Assembly (NCBI GenBank): GCA_002352225.1
Contig: DEIA01000042.1
Span: forward strand, 32,149 to 96,148
Direction of reading: 5' to 3'
From: Flammeovirgaceae bacterium UBA2786
GTDB taxonomy: Bacteria; Bacteroidota; Bacteroidia; Cytophagales; Cyclobacteriaceae
Length of the DNA: 64,000 nucleotides
In this document: one piece after another, positions 36,466 to 45,192 of the stretch
Position numbering within the stretch: the first letter of the stretch is position 1
Layout of the letters: every line of letters starts with the position of its first letter
The notes under the pieces: model-generated
The model's database searches: none
What the model was told of the DNA's origin: nothing
What the model saw: only the letters and a program-made list of their open reading frames with translations
Translations under genes and position numbers: made by a program

Positions 36466-36539
36466 GAGATTGAACTATTGCCCGCTTTGTACTCACAAGT
36501 TCAAATTACGAAACACCGGCAAAGGAGATAAATAAAAAA

Positions 36540-36562
36540 CCCGGCAAGCCGGGCTTTTTTTA
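36540..36562 (-). terminator. Terminator of the sdhCAB operon
   Basis: A short GC stem cccggc-aa-gccggg (36540-36553) is flanked by A runs on the left and T runs on the right, so it can act on both strands. It lies 18-27 bp after the sdhB stop and suits the minus-strand operon. Confidence 0.75.
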
Positions 36563-36579
36563 TAATATAGTTTTAGCCA

Positions 36580-37350
36580 TCAATCCCCTCCGCCTTTCGT
36601 TTCAATCTGATACGAACTTAACATAGCTGTAAAATATTCGCGGTTCATTCGGGCAATGTTGGTAACCTTAATTCCTTTTGGACACTCGGCTTCGCAGGCA
36701 TAGGTATTGGTGCATGAGCCAAAACCTTCGGCATCCATCTGGGCTACCATTTTTTCAGCGCGTTCTTTTCGTTCTACCTGACCTTGTGGTAACAAGGCAA
36801 ACTGCGATACTTTAGCGCTAACAAACAACATAGCCGAGGCATTTTTACATGCCGCCACACAGGCTCCGCAACCAATACAAGTAGCTGCATCAAAGGCTTC
36901 GTCTGCAATTTTCTTGGCAATAGGAATTACGTTGGCATCTGGCACACCGCCTGTGTTTACATTTATATAACCACCGGCTTGCTGAATGCGATCGAACGCA
37001 GTACGATCTACCACCAAATCTTTAACTACCGGAAACGCGCTGGCGCGCCAGGGTTCTACCGTAATGGTTTGGCCATCGGTAAACGAACGCATGTGCAACT
37101 GGCACGTGGTGGTTTGCAGCGGCCCGTGCGGTCGGCCATTGATGTATAAACTGCACATCCCGCAAATTCCTTCGCGACAATCATGATCGAATGCAATGGG
37201 TTCTTCACCCTTATGGGTAAGCTCCTCATTTAACACATCAATCATCTCCAGAAATGACATATCGGGCGATACATGGTCGTGCTGATATGTTTTGAATGCA
37301 CCTTTGCTGTTGGTGTCTTTTTGTCTCCAGACTTTTAACGTAATCTTCAT
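36580..37350 (-). CDS. sdhB: Succinate dehydrogenase/fumarate reductase iron-sulfur subunit
   Basis: Passes electrons from SdhA flavin to the membrane subunit. All cluster ligands are visible: the [2Fe-2S] set in CREGICGMC near residue 58 with a fourth Cys in TTCQLHM, then CIGCGACVAAC and CEAECPKGI for the [4Fe-4S] and [3Fe-4S] clusters. The length is 256 residues. It starts 2 bp after sdhA and is the last gene of the operon. A decayed copy of its last ~24 codons lies at 34303-34372. Confidence 0.97.
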   Translation of the reverse strand: MKITLKVWRQKDTNSKGAFKTYQHDHVSPDMSFLEMIDVLNEELTHKGEEPIAFDHDCREGICGMCSLYINGRPHGPLQTTTCQLHMRSFTDGQTITVEPWRASAFPVVKDLVVDRTAFDRIQQAGGYINVNTGGVPDANVIPIAKKIADEAFDAATCIGCGACVAACKNASAMLFVSAKVSQFALLPQGQVERKERAEKMVAQMDAEGFGSCTNTYACEAECPKGIKVTNIARMNREYFTAMLSSYQIETKGGGD

Positions 37351-37352
37351 AC

Positions 37353-39275
37353 TTATTTATAGCTACGTTGAGTGAGTTTTACATTTTCAAATTTCAATTC
37401 TTCTTTATGAAGCGCTTCTTGTTGGTTATCGCCTTTGTATTCCCAGGCAGCGGCATACGTAAATTCATCATCTTTACGCATGGCCTCGCCTTCGGGTGTT
37501 TGAGATTCCTCGCGGAAGTGACCTCCACAAGATTCTGAACGATTTAGCGCATCATCCACCATCAGTTCGCCTAACTCTATAAAGTCGGCCACGCGGCCAG
37601 CCTTTTCCAACTCCTGGTTAAGTTCACTGGCTCCGCCTAATACATTAACGTTGGTCCAGAACTCAGCCTTTAAATCCTGAATAATTTTCTTAGCCTTCTT
37701 TAAGCCTTCTTCGTTGCGGGCCATACCGCAATACTCCCACATGGCATGTCCCAGTTCGCGGTGAAACTCATCTACTGTTTTCTTCCCTTTTATATTCAGG
37801 AGTTTAGTTACGCGTTCATTCACACCATCCATAGCTTCTTTAAAAGCCGGATGATCGGTTCCTACTTTATCGTTCCAGCCAATAGTAGCCAGGTAATCGC
37901 CAATCGTATAAGGAATAACAAAATAGCCATCGGCCAAACCTTGCATAAGCGCACTTGCGCCCAACCGGTTTGCACCATGATCGGAGAAATTAGCTTCGCC
38001 CAATGCATATAAACCGGGTACGGTTGTCATCAGGTTATAATCTACCCACAAGCCACCCATTGTGTAATGCACTGCGGGGTAAATCATCATCGGGCCTTTG
38101 TAGGGATTCTCACCGGTTATCTGTGCATACATATCAAACAGGTTTCCATACTTGGCGCGAATGGTATCTTCGCCATCGCGTTTAATCGCATCGGTAAAAT
38201 CCAGAAACACAGCCAGACCAGAACCTACTCCACGCCCCTCATCGCACACTTGCTTGGCATTACGCGATGCCACATCGCGCGGTACCAGGTTACCGAATGA
38301 AGGATACTTTCTTTCTAAGAAATAATCGCGTTCCGATTCAGGGAGTTTCATGGCTTCCTGAGATTTTAAACCTGGCATTGCTTTTTTAGGAACCCATACG
38401 CGGCCATCGTTACGCAACGACTCTGACATCAGCGTAAGCTTGGATTGGTGTGTACCCGAAACCGGAATACAGGTAGGGTGAATTTGAGTAAAGCATGGAT
38501 TGCCAAAGAACGCACCCTTTTTATGCGCGCGCCAGGCAGCTGTTACATTAGAGCCTTTTGCATTAGTGGAAAGATAAAACACGTTTCCATAACCACCGGT
38601 ACACAACAATACGGCATGTGCACTGTGGGCTTCAATTTTTCCGGTAATCAAATCGCGCGTAATAATACCACGGGCTTTACCATCCACTACCACCACATCG
38701 AGCATTTCGGTGCGGTTATACATTTTTACTTTGCCGTTGGCAATCTGTCGGTTAAGGGCAGAATAGGCGCCCAGCAATAATTGCTGCCCGGTTTGGCCGC
38801 GCGCATAGAACGTACGCGATACCTGCGCCCCGCCAAATGAACGATTGGCCAGCAACCCGCCATACTCGCGAGCAAAGGGAACTCCTTGTGCTACACACTG
38901 ATCTATAATATCAACACTTACCTCGGCCAGGCGGTATACATTGGCTTCGCGGGCCCGGTAGTCGCCACCCTTGATAGTATCATAAAACAACCGATAAACA
39001 CTATCGCCATCGTTCTGATAATTTTTGGCTGCATTAATACCGCCTTGTGCGGCAATACTGTGTGCCCTGCGCGGACTATCCTGAAAACAAAATGCTTTTA
39101 CGTTGTAGCCTAATTCGCCTAGCGATGCAGCGGCCGATGCGCCCGCCAATCCTGTACCTACAACAATTACATCGTATTTTCTTTTATTAGCCGGGTTCAC
39201 CAGCTTCAGGTTGAATTTATGTTTTGTCCACTTTTCGGCTAAGGGTCCTTCCGGAATTTTAGATTCTAGCTTCAT
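37353..39275 (-). CDS. sdhA: Succinate dehydrogenase/fumarate reductase flavoprotein subunit
   Basis: Catalytic subunit at the cytoplasmic face of the inner membrane, oxidising succinate in the TCA cycle. The FAD-binding GTGLAGASAAASLGELGY is near residue 42. The flavin-linking His lies in RRAHSIAAQGGINAA. Substrate-site pieces such as HPTCIPVSGTHQSKLT and the Arg-rich LGASALMQGLADG follow. It is 640 residues long, the size usual for the Bacteroidota/epsilon-type three-subunit enzyme. It sits between sdhC (32 bp upstream) and sdhB. Confidence 0.97.
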   Translation of the reverse strand: MKLESKIPEGPLAEKWTKHKFNLKLVNPANKRKYDVIVVGTGLAGASAAASLGELGYNVKAFCFQDSPRRAHSIAAQGGINAAKNYQNDGDSVYRLFYDTIKGGDYRAREANVYRLAEVSVDIIDQCVAQGVPFAREYGGLLANRSFGGAQVSRTFYARGQTGQQLLLGAYSALNRQIANGKVKMYNRTEMLDVVVVDGKARGIITRDLITGKIEAHSAHAVLLCTGGYGNVFYLSTNAKGSNVTAAWRAHKKGAFFGNPCFTQIHPTCIPVSGTHQSKLTLMSESLRNDGRVWVPKKAMPGLKSQEAMKLPESERDYFLERKYPSFGNLVPRDVASRNAKQVCDEGRGVGSGLAVFLDFTDAIKRDGEDTIRAKYGNLFDMYAQITGENPYKGPMMIYPAVHYTMGGLWVDYNLMTTVPGLYALGEANFSDHGANRLGASALMQGLADGYFVIPYTIGDYLATIGWNDKVGTDHPAFKEAMDGVNERVTKLLNIKGKKTVDEFHRELGHAMWEYCGMARNEEGLKKAKKIIQDLKAEFWTNVNVLGGASELNQELEKAGRVADFIELGELMVDDALNRSESCGGHFREESQTPEGEAMRKDDEFTYAAAWEYKGDNQQEALHKEELKFENVKLTQRSYK

Positions 39276-39307
39276 GGTGTATGTTTAGTAATTTTTAGAA
39301 ACAGAGA

Positions 39308-39991
39308 TTAAAACGAAATACCTAAGTACATGAAGATGGGAATAATTGCAAATGCAATTGGTACTACCACTGCAAATGTCTTTCCAACAAAGTTTATAAC
39401 CGGGTTGTACTTCATGTGGTTTAGGCCAAGAGTTTGAAACGCACTGGCAAAGCCGTGCCATAAATGGAAACCCAGCGCTGCCATACAAATTACATAAAGC
39501 GATACATACCACTCTACATTAAACCAATACGCTACCTGAGTATATAAGTCTGTTACTTCTTTACCCTCGTAAACCTGGGTGCTCAGGCTTCCAAAATGTG
39601 CCTGTGCGTAAAAGTCTTTTAGGTGAATAACCAGAAAAATTAATATCAGGGTACCCAGTATGCCCATGTTGCGCGATGCCCACACCGAACTTTTGTTGGG
39701 ATTGGCATACCCCTGAGGGCCACGCGCTTTTCTGTTCTTGATGGTAAGCATTATACCCCAGATGGCGTGAAGTAAAATAAATGCAAAGTTGCCTTTGGAC
39801 ACAAGCTGGATGAGCGGGTTGTGCCCCATAAAATCCGCGTAAATGTTAAATGATTTTCCGGCATCATCTTTCAGCAACTGCAGATTACCAGCCAGGTGAA
39901 CAGCCAAAAAGAGTATCAGAAAAATTCCCGTAAGGGCCATAAGAACTTTTCTTCCAAGTGAACTTGAGAAGAGATCCAAAAACCATTTCAT
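39308..39991 (-). CDS. sdhC: Succinate dehydrogenase cytochrome b subunit
   Basis: Single membrane anchor of the b558 type, 227 residues with five helices. It carries haem-ligand candidates in ILFLAVHLAGNL, FILLHAIWGIML, IFLVIHLKDFY and LGFHLWHGFASAF. It transfers electrons to menaquinone. This single-anchor form replaces the SdhC/SdhD pair of proteobacteria. It is the first gene of sdhCAB; a TAGCTTTG motif lies 36-43 bp upstream. Confidence 0.94.
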   Translation of the reverse strand: MKWFLDLFSSSLGRKVLMALTGIFLILFLAVHLAGNLQLLKDDAGKSFNIYADFMGHNPLIQLVSKGNFAFILLHAIWGIMLTIKNRKARGPQGYANPNKSSVWASRNMGILGTLILIFLVIHLKDFYAQAHFGSLSTQVYEGKEVTDLYTQVAYWFNVEWYVSLYVICMAALGFHLWHGFASAFQTLGLNHMKYNPVINFVGKTFAVVVPIAFAIIPIFMYLGISF

Positions 39992-40096
39992 AAGTATAGG
40001 TTATAGTCGTGACCAAAAATACTTCGCAAAGCTATACCAAACAATTGATTGCTATATTTTGAAATGTTCTAAATAGAACCGGGCTGGTGGTGTAAC

Positions 40097-40204
40097 TCAA
40101 AACAAACTCGACACATATATAATGAGTGTGATAGTAGCCACCATTACGAACAAAAACCATTCTTTCCGAACTGTTTTCAATAAGGCATTTAACACGTGTT
40201 TCAT
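40097..40204 (-). CDS. Possible 35-residue single-helix membrane peptide
   Basis: The ORF reads MKHVLNALLKTVRKEWFLFV then MVATITLIIYVSSLF. A basic, amphipathic N-terminus and a single hydrophobic helix are the layout of genuine small membrane proteins, and the positive residues are on the cytoplasmic side. It lies upstream of sdhC on the same strand with a 105-bp gap. No clear ribosome site is seen, but Bacteroidota often lack one. It is too short for statistical support from this window alone. Confidence 0.4.
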   Translation of the reverse strand: MKHVLNALLKTVRKEWFLFVMVATITLIIYVSSLF

Positions 40205-40341
40205 TGTTTAGATTTTTACAACTCACCCTTAGGGTGCAAAAAAAAGGCTGATAATTGAATGCTCTGAAAATCAGTGTTTTAGATGTTCATAACCCTTCTG
40301 TAATTCTTAAAAAGAATAGTATTTTCCCACCATGGGAGTAA

Positions 40342-40372
40342 TTGGTCAGAACCTCATTTAAGGCTAATTTTA
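40342..40372 (+). promoter_or_regulatory. Putative dnaE promoter
   Basis: TTG at 40342-40344, then a 20-bp gap and TAATTTTA at 40365-40372, match the Bacteroidota TTG/TAnnTTTG pattern with one mismatch. The ATG follows 22 bp later at 40395. Confidence 0.4.
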
Positions 40373-40394
40373 CCGCACCACTACGCTATTTAAT

Positions 40395-43300
40395 ATGTAT
40401 CTGATTTTCGACACGGAAACCACCGGGATTCCGCATAATAAGACTGCGCCTTTAACTGATCTGGATAACTGGCCACGACTGGTGCAGTTTGCCTGGCAAC
40501 TACACGACCACACTGGCAAGTTGCTTTCGCGCAATAACTCTATTATTAAACCCGATGGGTTTGACATCCCATTCAAAGCAGAACAGGTACATGGCATCTC
40601 TACACAACGTGCACTTGAAGAGGGTCGGGATCTGGAAACCGTACTGGCCGAATTCCACAAAGACCTTGAGCGAACTCACCTGTTAGTGGGGCATAATATC
40701 GAGTTCGATATTAATATTATAGGAGCTGAGTTAATACGCAAAAAATTACCCACCGAAATTTTTCTTGCACTGGATAAGGTTGATACCAGCATATCTGCCA
40801 TTGAGTTTTGTCAACTATCCGGTGGGCCAGGTGGAAAGCTGAAAATGCCCCGGCTAACAGAACTGCACGAAAAACTTTTTGGTAAACCGTTTGAAGATGC
40901 ACACGATGCAAGCTACGATGTGGCTGCAACCGCCCGATCTTTTTTTGGCCTCGTTCAACGAAAAATAGTACCCACATTTGATGGCTATGCACCCGATAAA
41001 ATTATTTACGAAGAACCCGATCTGGAAGCCGGCAATTCGGGTAAAAGACAAAAAGTAAAAGGTATTGATTATGGAGCGCATAACGAGACAGACCTGACTG
41101 ATAAACTCTTCTGTCATCTTCATGTGCACTCCCAGTACTCTGTGTTGCAGGCTGTGCCCGATGTAAATGAAATTATTGCCAAAACACTTGCTAATAAAAT
41201 GCCAGCCGTTGCCATTACTGACTTTGGCAATATGTATGGCGCATTCAAGTTTGTAAGCGAAGCATTGAAACATGGTGTTAAGCCAATAGTAGGGTGCGAA
41301 TTTTACCTTGCTGATGAGCGTAAAAAACTAAAGTTTACCAAAGACAATCCGGATAAGCGATTTACACAGGTATTAATAGCCCGTAACAAAACGGGTTATC
41401 AGAACCTGGCCAGGCTTAGCTCGTTGGGATTTATTGAAGGCCTTTACGGGATTTACCCTCGTATTGATAAAGAACTGGTTAAACAACACAACGAAGGGTT
41501 AATGGCCACCACCGGAGGCTTAGGCAGTGAAATACCACACTTGATTTTAAATGTGGGCGAAAGACAAGCTGAAGATGCCTTTGTATGGTGGCACAAATTA
41601 TTTGGCGATGATTTTTACATAGAACTCAACCGCCACGATACGCGCGAAGAAGACCGCGTAAACGAAACCTTATTGAAGTTTGCCAAAAAATACAACGTAA
41701 AATACTTCGCTGCCAACGAATGCTTCTACCTGGAAAAAGAAGAGTCTAATGCGCACGATGTGTTGTTGTGTATTAAAGAAGGTGAGTTTCAATCTACACC
41801 TATTGGATCGGGCCGGGGTACACGCTACGGTTTGCCTAACAATAATTTCTATTTCAAATCGCAGGATGAGATGAAAACACTTTTCCGCGATTTGCCCCAG
41901 GCGTTCGATACTATTCAGGAAATTGTAGATAAAGTTGAAACGTATGAATTGAAACGATCCGTTCTACTGCCTAAGTTTCAGATTCCTAATGAATTTAAGA
42001 CCGAAGACGATTACCTGCGACACCTTACCTACGAAGGAGCAAAAAAAAGATACCCGCGGTTAACCTCAGAAATAAAAGAACGCATTGATTTTGAACTGGA
42101 AACTATAAAGCGAACAGGTTACCCCGGCTACTTCCTTATTGTGCAGGACTTTACCTCCAAAGCCCGCGAAATGGGCGTGAGTGTTGGGCCGGGCCGTGGC
42201 TCAGCGGCTGGTTCGGCAGTAGCATATTGTATTGGTATTACCAATGTAGATCCTATTGCTTACGATCTACTCTTCGAGCGTTTCTTAAACCCCGACCGCG
42301 TATCACTACCTGATATTGATATTGACTTTGATGACGAAGGCCGCGATAAAGTTTTGCGGTATGTAATTGAGAAGTACGGACACACCCAGGTAGCCCAGAT
42401 TATTACTTACGGTACCATGGCAGCCAAATCTTCTATACGCGATTGCGCACGCGTAATGGAATTACCGCTGGCCGAAGCAAACGGTTTAGCTAAGCTGGTT
42501 CCGGAAAGACCCGGTACATCGTTAGAGAAAGCTTTTGAAGAGGTGAAAGAATTGAACGAAGTAAAAAAAGGCAGTGACCTTAAAGCGCAAGTACTAAAAC
42601 AGGCTATTGTCTTGGAAGGGTCGCTGCGCAACACAGGCACTCATGCCTGCGGAGTGATTATTACACCCGATGCCCTCACCCGGTTTGTTCCGGTTTCAAC
42701 AGCAAAAGACTCTGACATGCTGGTAACCCAGTTCGATAACAGTGTGGTTGAAAGTGCGGGATTGTTGAAGATGGATTTTTTGGGATTAACCACGCTGTCA
42801 ATTATTAAGACTGCTGTTCGTAATGTTCAAAGAACAAAAGGAATTGTTATCGATATTGATTCAGTCCCGCTGGACGATGTAAAAACCTATCAACTCTATC
42901 AACGAGGCGATACTACCGGTACATTTCAGTTCGAATCAGACGGAATGCAAAGTTATTTGCGCGGATTAAAGCCCGATAAGTTTGAAGATCTGATTGCCAT
43001 GAATGCGTTATACCGACCCGGGCCAATGGAATACATTCCTGCTTTTATTGCGCGCAAGCACGGGCGCGAACCGATCAAGTACGATTTAGCCGTTATGGAA
43101 GAATACCTGAAAGATACATATGGAATTACCGTGTATCAGGAGCAGGTAATGTTGCTTTCGCAGAAACTGGCCAACTTTTCGAAAGGCGATGCGGATGTGC
43201 TTCGTAAAGCCATGGGTAAAAAGCAGAAGGAAGTGCTTGATAAAATGAAGGACAAGTTCATTGCCGGATGTAAAACCAATGGACACAATGAAGAGGTAGC

Positions 43301-44681
43301 CGAAAAAATATGGAAAGATTGGGAAGCCTTTGCCCAATATGCATTTAATAAATCGCACTCCACGTGTTACTCGCTGGTGGCTTATCACACCGCTTATTTA
43401 AAAGCAAACTTTCCGGCCGAATACATGGCCGCCATTCTCACGCACTCGCAAAGCAATCTCGATAATGTCACTTATTTTATTGAAGACTGCCGCAAGCAAG
43501 GCATTGAGGTGCTGGGGCCACACGTAAACGAATCGGGTGTAACCTTTGAAGTAAACAAACAAGGGCAAATTCGTTTTGGCTTAGGTGCTATTAAAGGTGC
43601 AGGCGAAGCCTCGGTAGAAGCCATTATTCAGGAGCGCGATGCACATGGGTCGTATAAAGATATTTTTGATTTTGCACAACGGTTAAGTGCCCGCTCAGTA
43701 AATAAAAAAACTTTTGAATGCCTGGCATTAAGTGGCGCCTTCGATTGCTTCCCGGAATACCACCGCAGGCAGTATATGGCTGCAAAAGATGGCGATCTAT
43801 CCCTTACCGAAAAAGTAATCCGGTATGCAAGTAAAATGCAGCAGGAAGCACAAAGTGCGCAGGCCAGTTTATTTGGCGAATCGACCGGAACTGTTATGCC
43901 ACCACCCAAAATTGATCCGATAGAACCCTTTAGTGAAATTGAAAAATTGCATTTCGAAAAAGAAGTAGTGGGAGTTTATATATCGGGCCATCCATTAGAT
44001 AATTTCAAATTCGAGATGGATTCGTTTTGTACCACTCAACTAACCTCGCTTACCGATTTAAAAAACCTGGAAGGAAAAGAATGTAAAGTGGGCGGTATTG
44101 TTTCGGGGGTGGAACATCGCATGACTAAAACCGGAAGGCCGTTTGGCAAACTCATACTGGAAGATTACAGCGGCAAATTTGAATTTATGTTGTGGAGTGA
44201 AGACTACATGAAATTTAAAGCTTACCTGATGCCCGGGCTGTTTCTTTTTGTAGAAGGAAGCGTAGTACGCAAAACCTGGGGCGATCAGGAATTGGAATTT
44301 AAAATACGGGGTATCGATTTACTGAACGAACTGGCAGGCAAGCGGGTGCAGGGTTTAGCGCTGCGCTGTTCCATTGATGAAGTTTCAGAAATATTCATTG
44401 AAAGTCTTGAAAAACTTTGTAAAAAGAATTCGGGCAATTCCAATCTTAAACTATACGTACACGATGAAACCGGGATTCAAACAGAGCTGCTGGCCCGTTC
44501 GCAACGAATTAAAGTAAGTAACGGATTAATAAAAGAATTGAAAAGCCTGGTAGAGGTGGGTATACTAACCGATAAATCGGAAACCCGGTGGCTTACGGAA
44601 ACAGTTCAGAAAACTGCCGGCCCGGAAAAAACCGAAGTTGGAACATTTTCACCTACCTTTATGTTAGAACCAGTAGATTGA
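40395..44681 (+). CDS. dnaE: DNA polymerase III alpha subunit with N-terminal DEDDh exonuclease
   Basis: Replicative DNA polymerase of 1428 residues, ~260 longer than E. coli DnaE. Residues 1-~190 are a DnaQ-like 3'-5' exonuclease with all five catalytic residues: D6 and E8 (FDTETTG), D105 (HNIEFD), H170 and D175 (HDASYD). The PHP domain starts near 238 (CHLHVHSQYS); its second motif reads TDFGNMYG, with Phe for the metal-binding His, as in the inactive E. coli PHP. The polymerase core has GPGRGSAAGSAVAY and PDIDIDFDDEGRD with the catalytic Asp pair. HhH, OB (KVGGIVSGVEHRMTKTGRPF) and tail domains follow. trxA follows after 27 bp. Confidence 0.96.
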   Translation: MYLIFDTETTGIPHNKTAPLTDLDNWPRLVQFAWQLHDHTGKLLSRNNSIIKPDGFDIPFKAEQVHGISTQRALEEGRDLETVLAEFHKDLERTHLLVGHNIEFDINIIGAELIRKKLPTEIFLALDKVDTSISAIEFCQLSGGPGGKLKMPRLTELHEKLFGKPFEDAHDASYDVAATARSFFGLVQRKIVPTFDGYAPDKIIYEEPDLEAGNSGKRQKVKGIDYGAHNETDLTDKLFCHLHVHSQYSVLQAVPDVNEIIAKTLANKMPAVAITDFGNMYGAFKFVSEALKHGVKPIVGCEFYLADERKKLKFTKDNPDKRFTQVLIARNKTGYQNLARLSSLGFIEGLYGIYPRIDKELVKQHNEGLMATTGGLGSEIPHLILNVGERQAEDAFVWWHKLFGDDFYIELNRHDTREEDRVNETLLKFAKKYNVKYFAANECFYLEKEESNAHDVLLCIKEGEFQSTPIGSGRGTRYGLPNNNFYFKSQDEMKTLFRDLPQAFDTIQEIVDKVETYELKRSVLLPKFQIPNEFKTEDDYLRHLTYEGAKKRYPRLTSEIKERIDFELETIKRTGYPGYFLIVQDFTSKAREMGVSVGPGRGSAAGSAVAYCIGITNVDPIAYDLLFERFLNPDRVSLPDIDIDFDDEGRDKVLRYVIEKYGHTQVAQIITYGTMAAKSSIRDCARVMELPLAEANGLAKLVPERPGTSLEKAFEEVKELNEVKKGSDLKAQVLKQAIVLEGSLRNTGTHACGVIITPDALTRFVPVSTAKDSDMLVTQFDNSVVESAGLLKMDFLGLTTLSIIKTAVRNVQRTKGIVIDIDSVPLDDVKTYQLYQRGDTTGTFQFESDGMQSYLRGLKPDKFEDLIAMNALYRPGPMEYIPAFIARKHGREPIKYDLAVMEEYLKDTYGITVYQEQVMLLSQKLANFSKGDADVLRKAMGKKQKEVLDKMKDKFIAGCKTNGHNEEVAEKIWKDWEAFAQYAFNKSHSTCYSLVAYHTAYLKANFPAEYMAAILTHSQSNLDNVTYFIEDCRKQGIEVLGPHVNESGVTFEVNKQGQIRFGLGAIKGAGEASVEAIIQERDAHGSYKDIFDFAQRLSARSVNKKTFECLALSGAFDCFPEYHRRQYMAAKDGDLSLTEKVIRYASKMQQEAQSAQASLFGESTGTVMPPPKIDPIEPFSEIEKLHFEKEVVGVYISGHPLDNFKFEMDSFCTTQLTSLTDLKNLEGKECKVGGIVSGVEHRMTKTGRPFGKLILEDYSGKFEFMLWSEDYMKFKAYLMPGLFLFVEGSVVRKTWGDQELEFKIRGIDLLNELAGKRVQGLALRCSIDEVSEIFIESLEKLCKKNSGNSNLKLYVHDETGIQTELLARSQRIKVSNGLIKELKSLVEVGILTDKSETRWLTETVQKTAGPEKTEVGTFSPTFMLEPVD

Positions 44682-44708
44682 CAAATACACTTTAATCTTT
44701 ATAAAACC

Positions 44709-45032
44709 ATGGGTAAAACAATAGAACTCACCGATTCAAATTTTGATCAGGCAATTAACTCCGAAAAACCAGTATTAGTAGATTTTTGGGCCGAATGGTG
44801 CGGCCCTTGTAAAATGATTGGCCCTGTGGTAGAAGAACTGGCAGGCGATTACGAAGGCAAAGCAGTAGTAGCAAAACTAAACGTAGACGAAAACCCACAG
44901 GTTACTGCACGCTTTGGTGTGCGCAACATCCCTACCCTGCTGGTATTTAAAAACGGCCAGGTGGTAGATAAGCAGGTTGGCGCTGTACCTAAGTCTGTTC
45001 TTTCGCAGAAACTGCAGGCACAGGTTGGGTAA
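44709..45032 (+). CDS. trxA: Thioredoxin
   Basis: A 107-residue cytoplasmic disulfide reductase. The active site WAEWCGPCKMIGP is near residue 30; the cis-Pro is in VRNIPTLLVFKNG. No signal peptide. It reduces ribonucleotide reductase and other proteins via thioredoxin reductase. It is only 27 bp behind dnaE and may share its transcript. A MITE-like element begins 25 bp downstream. Confidence 0.97.
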   Translation: MGKTIELTDSNFDQAINSEKPVLVDFWAEWCGPCKMIGPVVEELAGDYEGKAVVAKLNVDENPQVTARFGVRNIPTLLVFKNGQVVDKQVGAVPKSVLSQKLQAQVG

Positions 45033-45057
45033 TTTGTAAAATCAATATGCAAAAAAG

Positions 45058-45185
45058 AGGCTGTCTCAAAAGTCGTTCTGTCATCGCGGACTTGTTCCGC
45101 GATCCCTGATTTAGCAGTACTCAACGGGATTCCGGCACAAGGCCGGAATGACAATACATAATTATTTCGACTTTTGAGACAGCCT
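45058..45185. mobile_element. 128-bp MITE-like element with 18-bp perfect terminal inverted repeats
   Basis: Ends are aggctgtctcaaaagtcg (45058-45075) and its exact complement cgacttttgagacagcct (45168-45185). Inside are two further hairpins: atcgcgga-cttgt-tccgcgat and attccggc-acaag-gccggaat. There is no coding capacity. Ends of the form GGCTGTCTCAAAA occur in some IS families (I recall IS1182- and IS5-like), so a non-autonomous derivative is plausible. No clear target duplication is visible. It sits between trxA and a convergent lipoprotein gene. Confidence 0.8.
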
Positions 45186-45192
45186 ATTTAGT

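Larger units (their letters stand above)
36230..36579. other. Intergenic region with repeat copy 2 and terminator
   Basis: 350 bp without a supportable gene. It contains the second 139-bp repeat and, at its right end, the sdh operon terminator. Open frames crossing the repeat are not credible because the indels between the two repeat copies shift the reading frame. Confidence 0.7.
39992..40394. other. Divergent regulatory region between sdhC and dnaE
   Basis: This 403-bp region contains a perfect Bacteroidota -7 motif TAGCTTTG on the minus strand (40034 to 40027), 36 bp before sdhC. It also contains a palindrome gttct-aaat-agaac (40069-40082), a possible 35-codon gene (40097-40204), the palindrome caccc-tta-gggtg (about 40225-40237), and a putative dnaE promoter. 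No TTG at proper spacing was seen for the sdhC -7 motif. Confidence 0.5.

Noticed and set aside
36263..36535. Open reading frame across repeat copy 2 (90 codons, plus strand)
   Set aside because: It consists mainly of the palindromic repeat and shares no protein-level conservation with copy 1 outside a short stretch.
40032..40226. 64-codon minus-strand frame above sdhC
   Set aside because: It overlaps the 35-codon ORF in another frame, has no plausible hydrophobic or domain pattern, and would cover the sdhC -7 motif.
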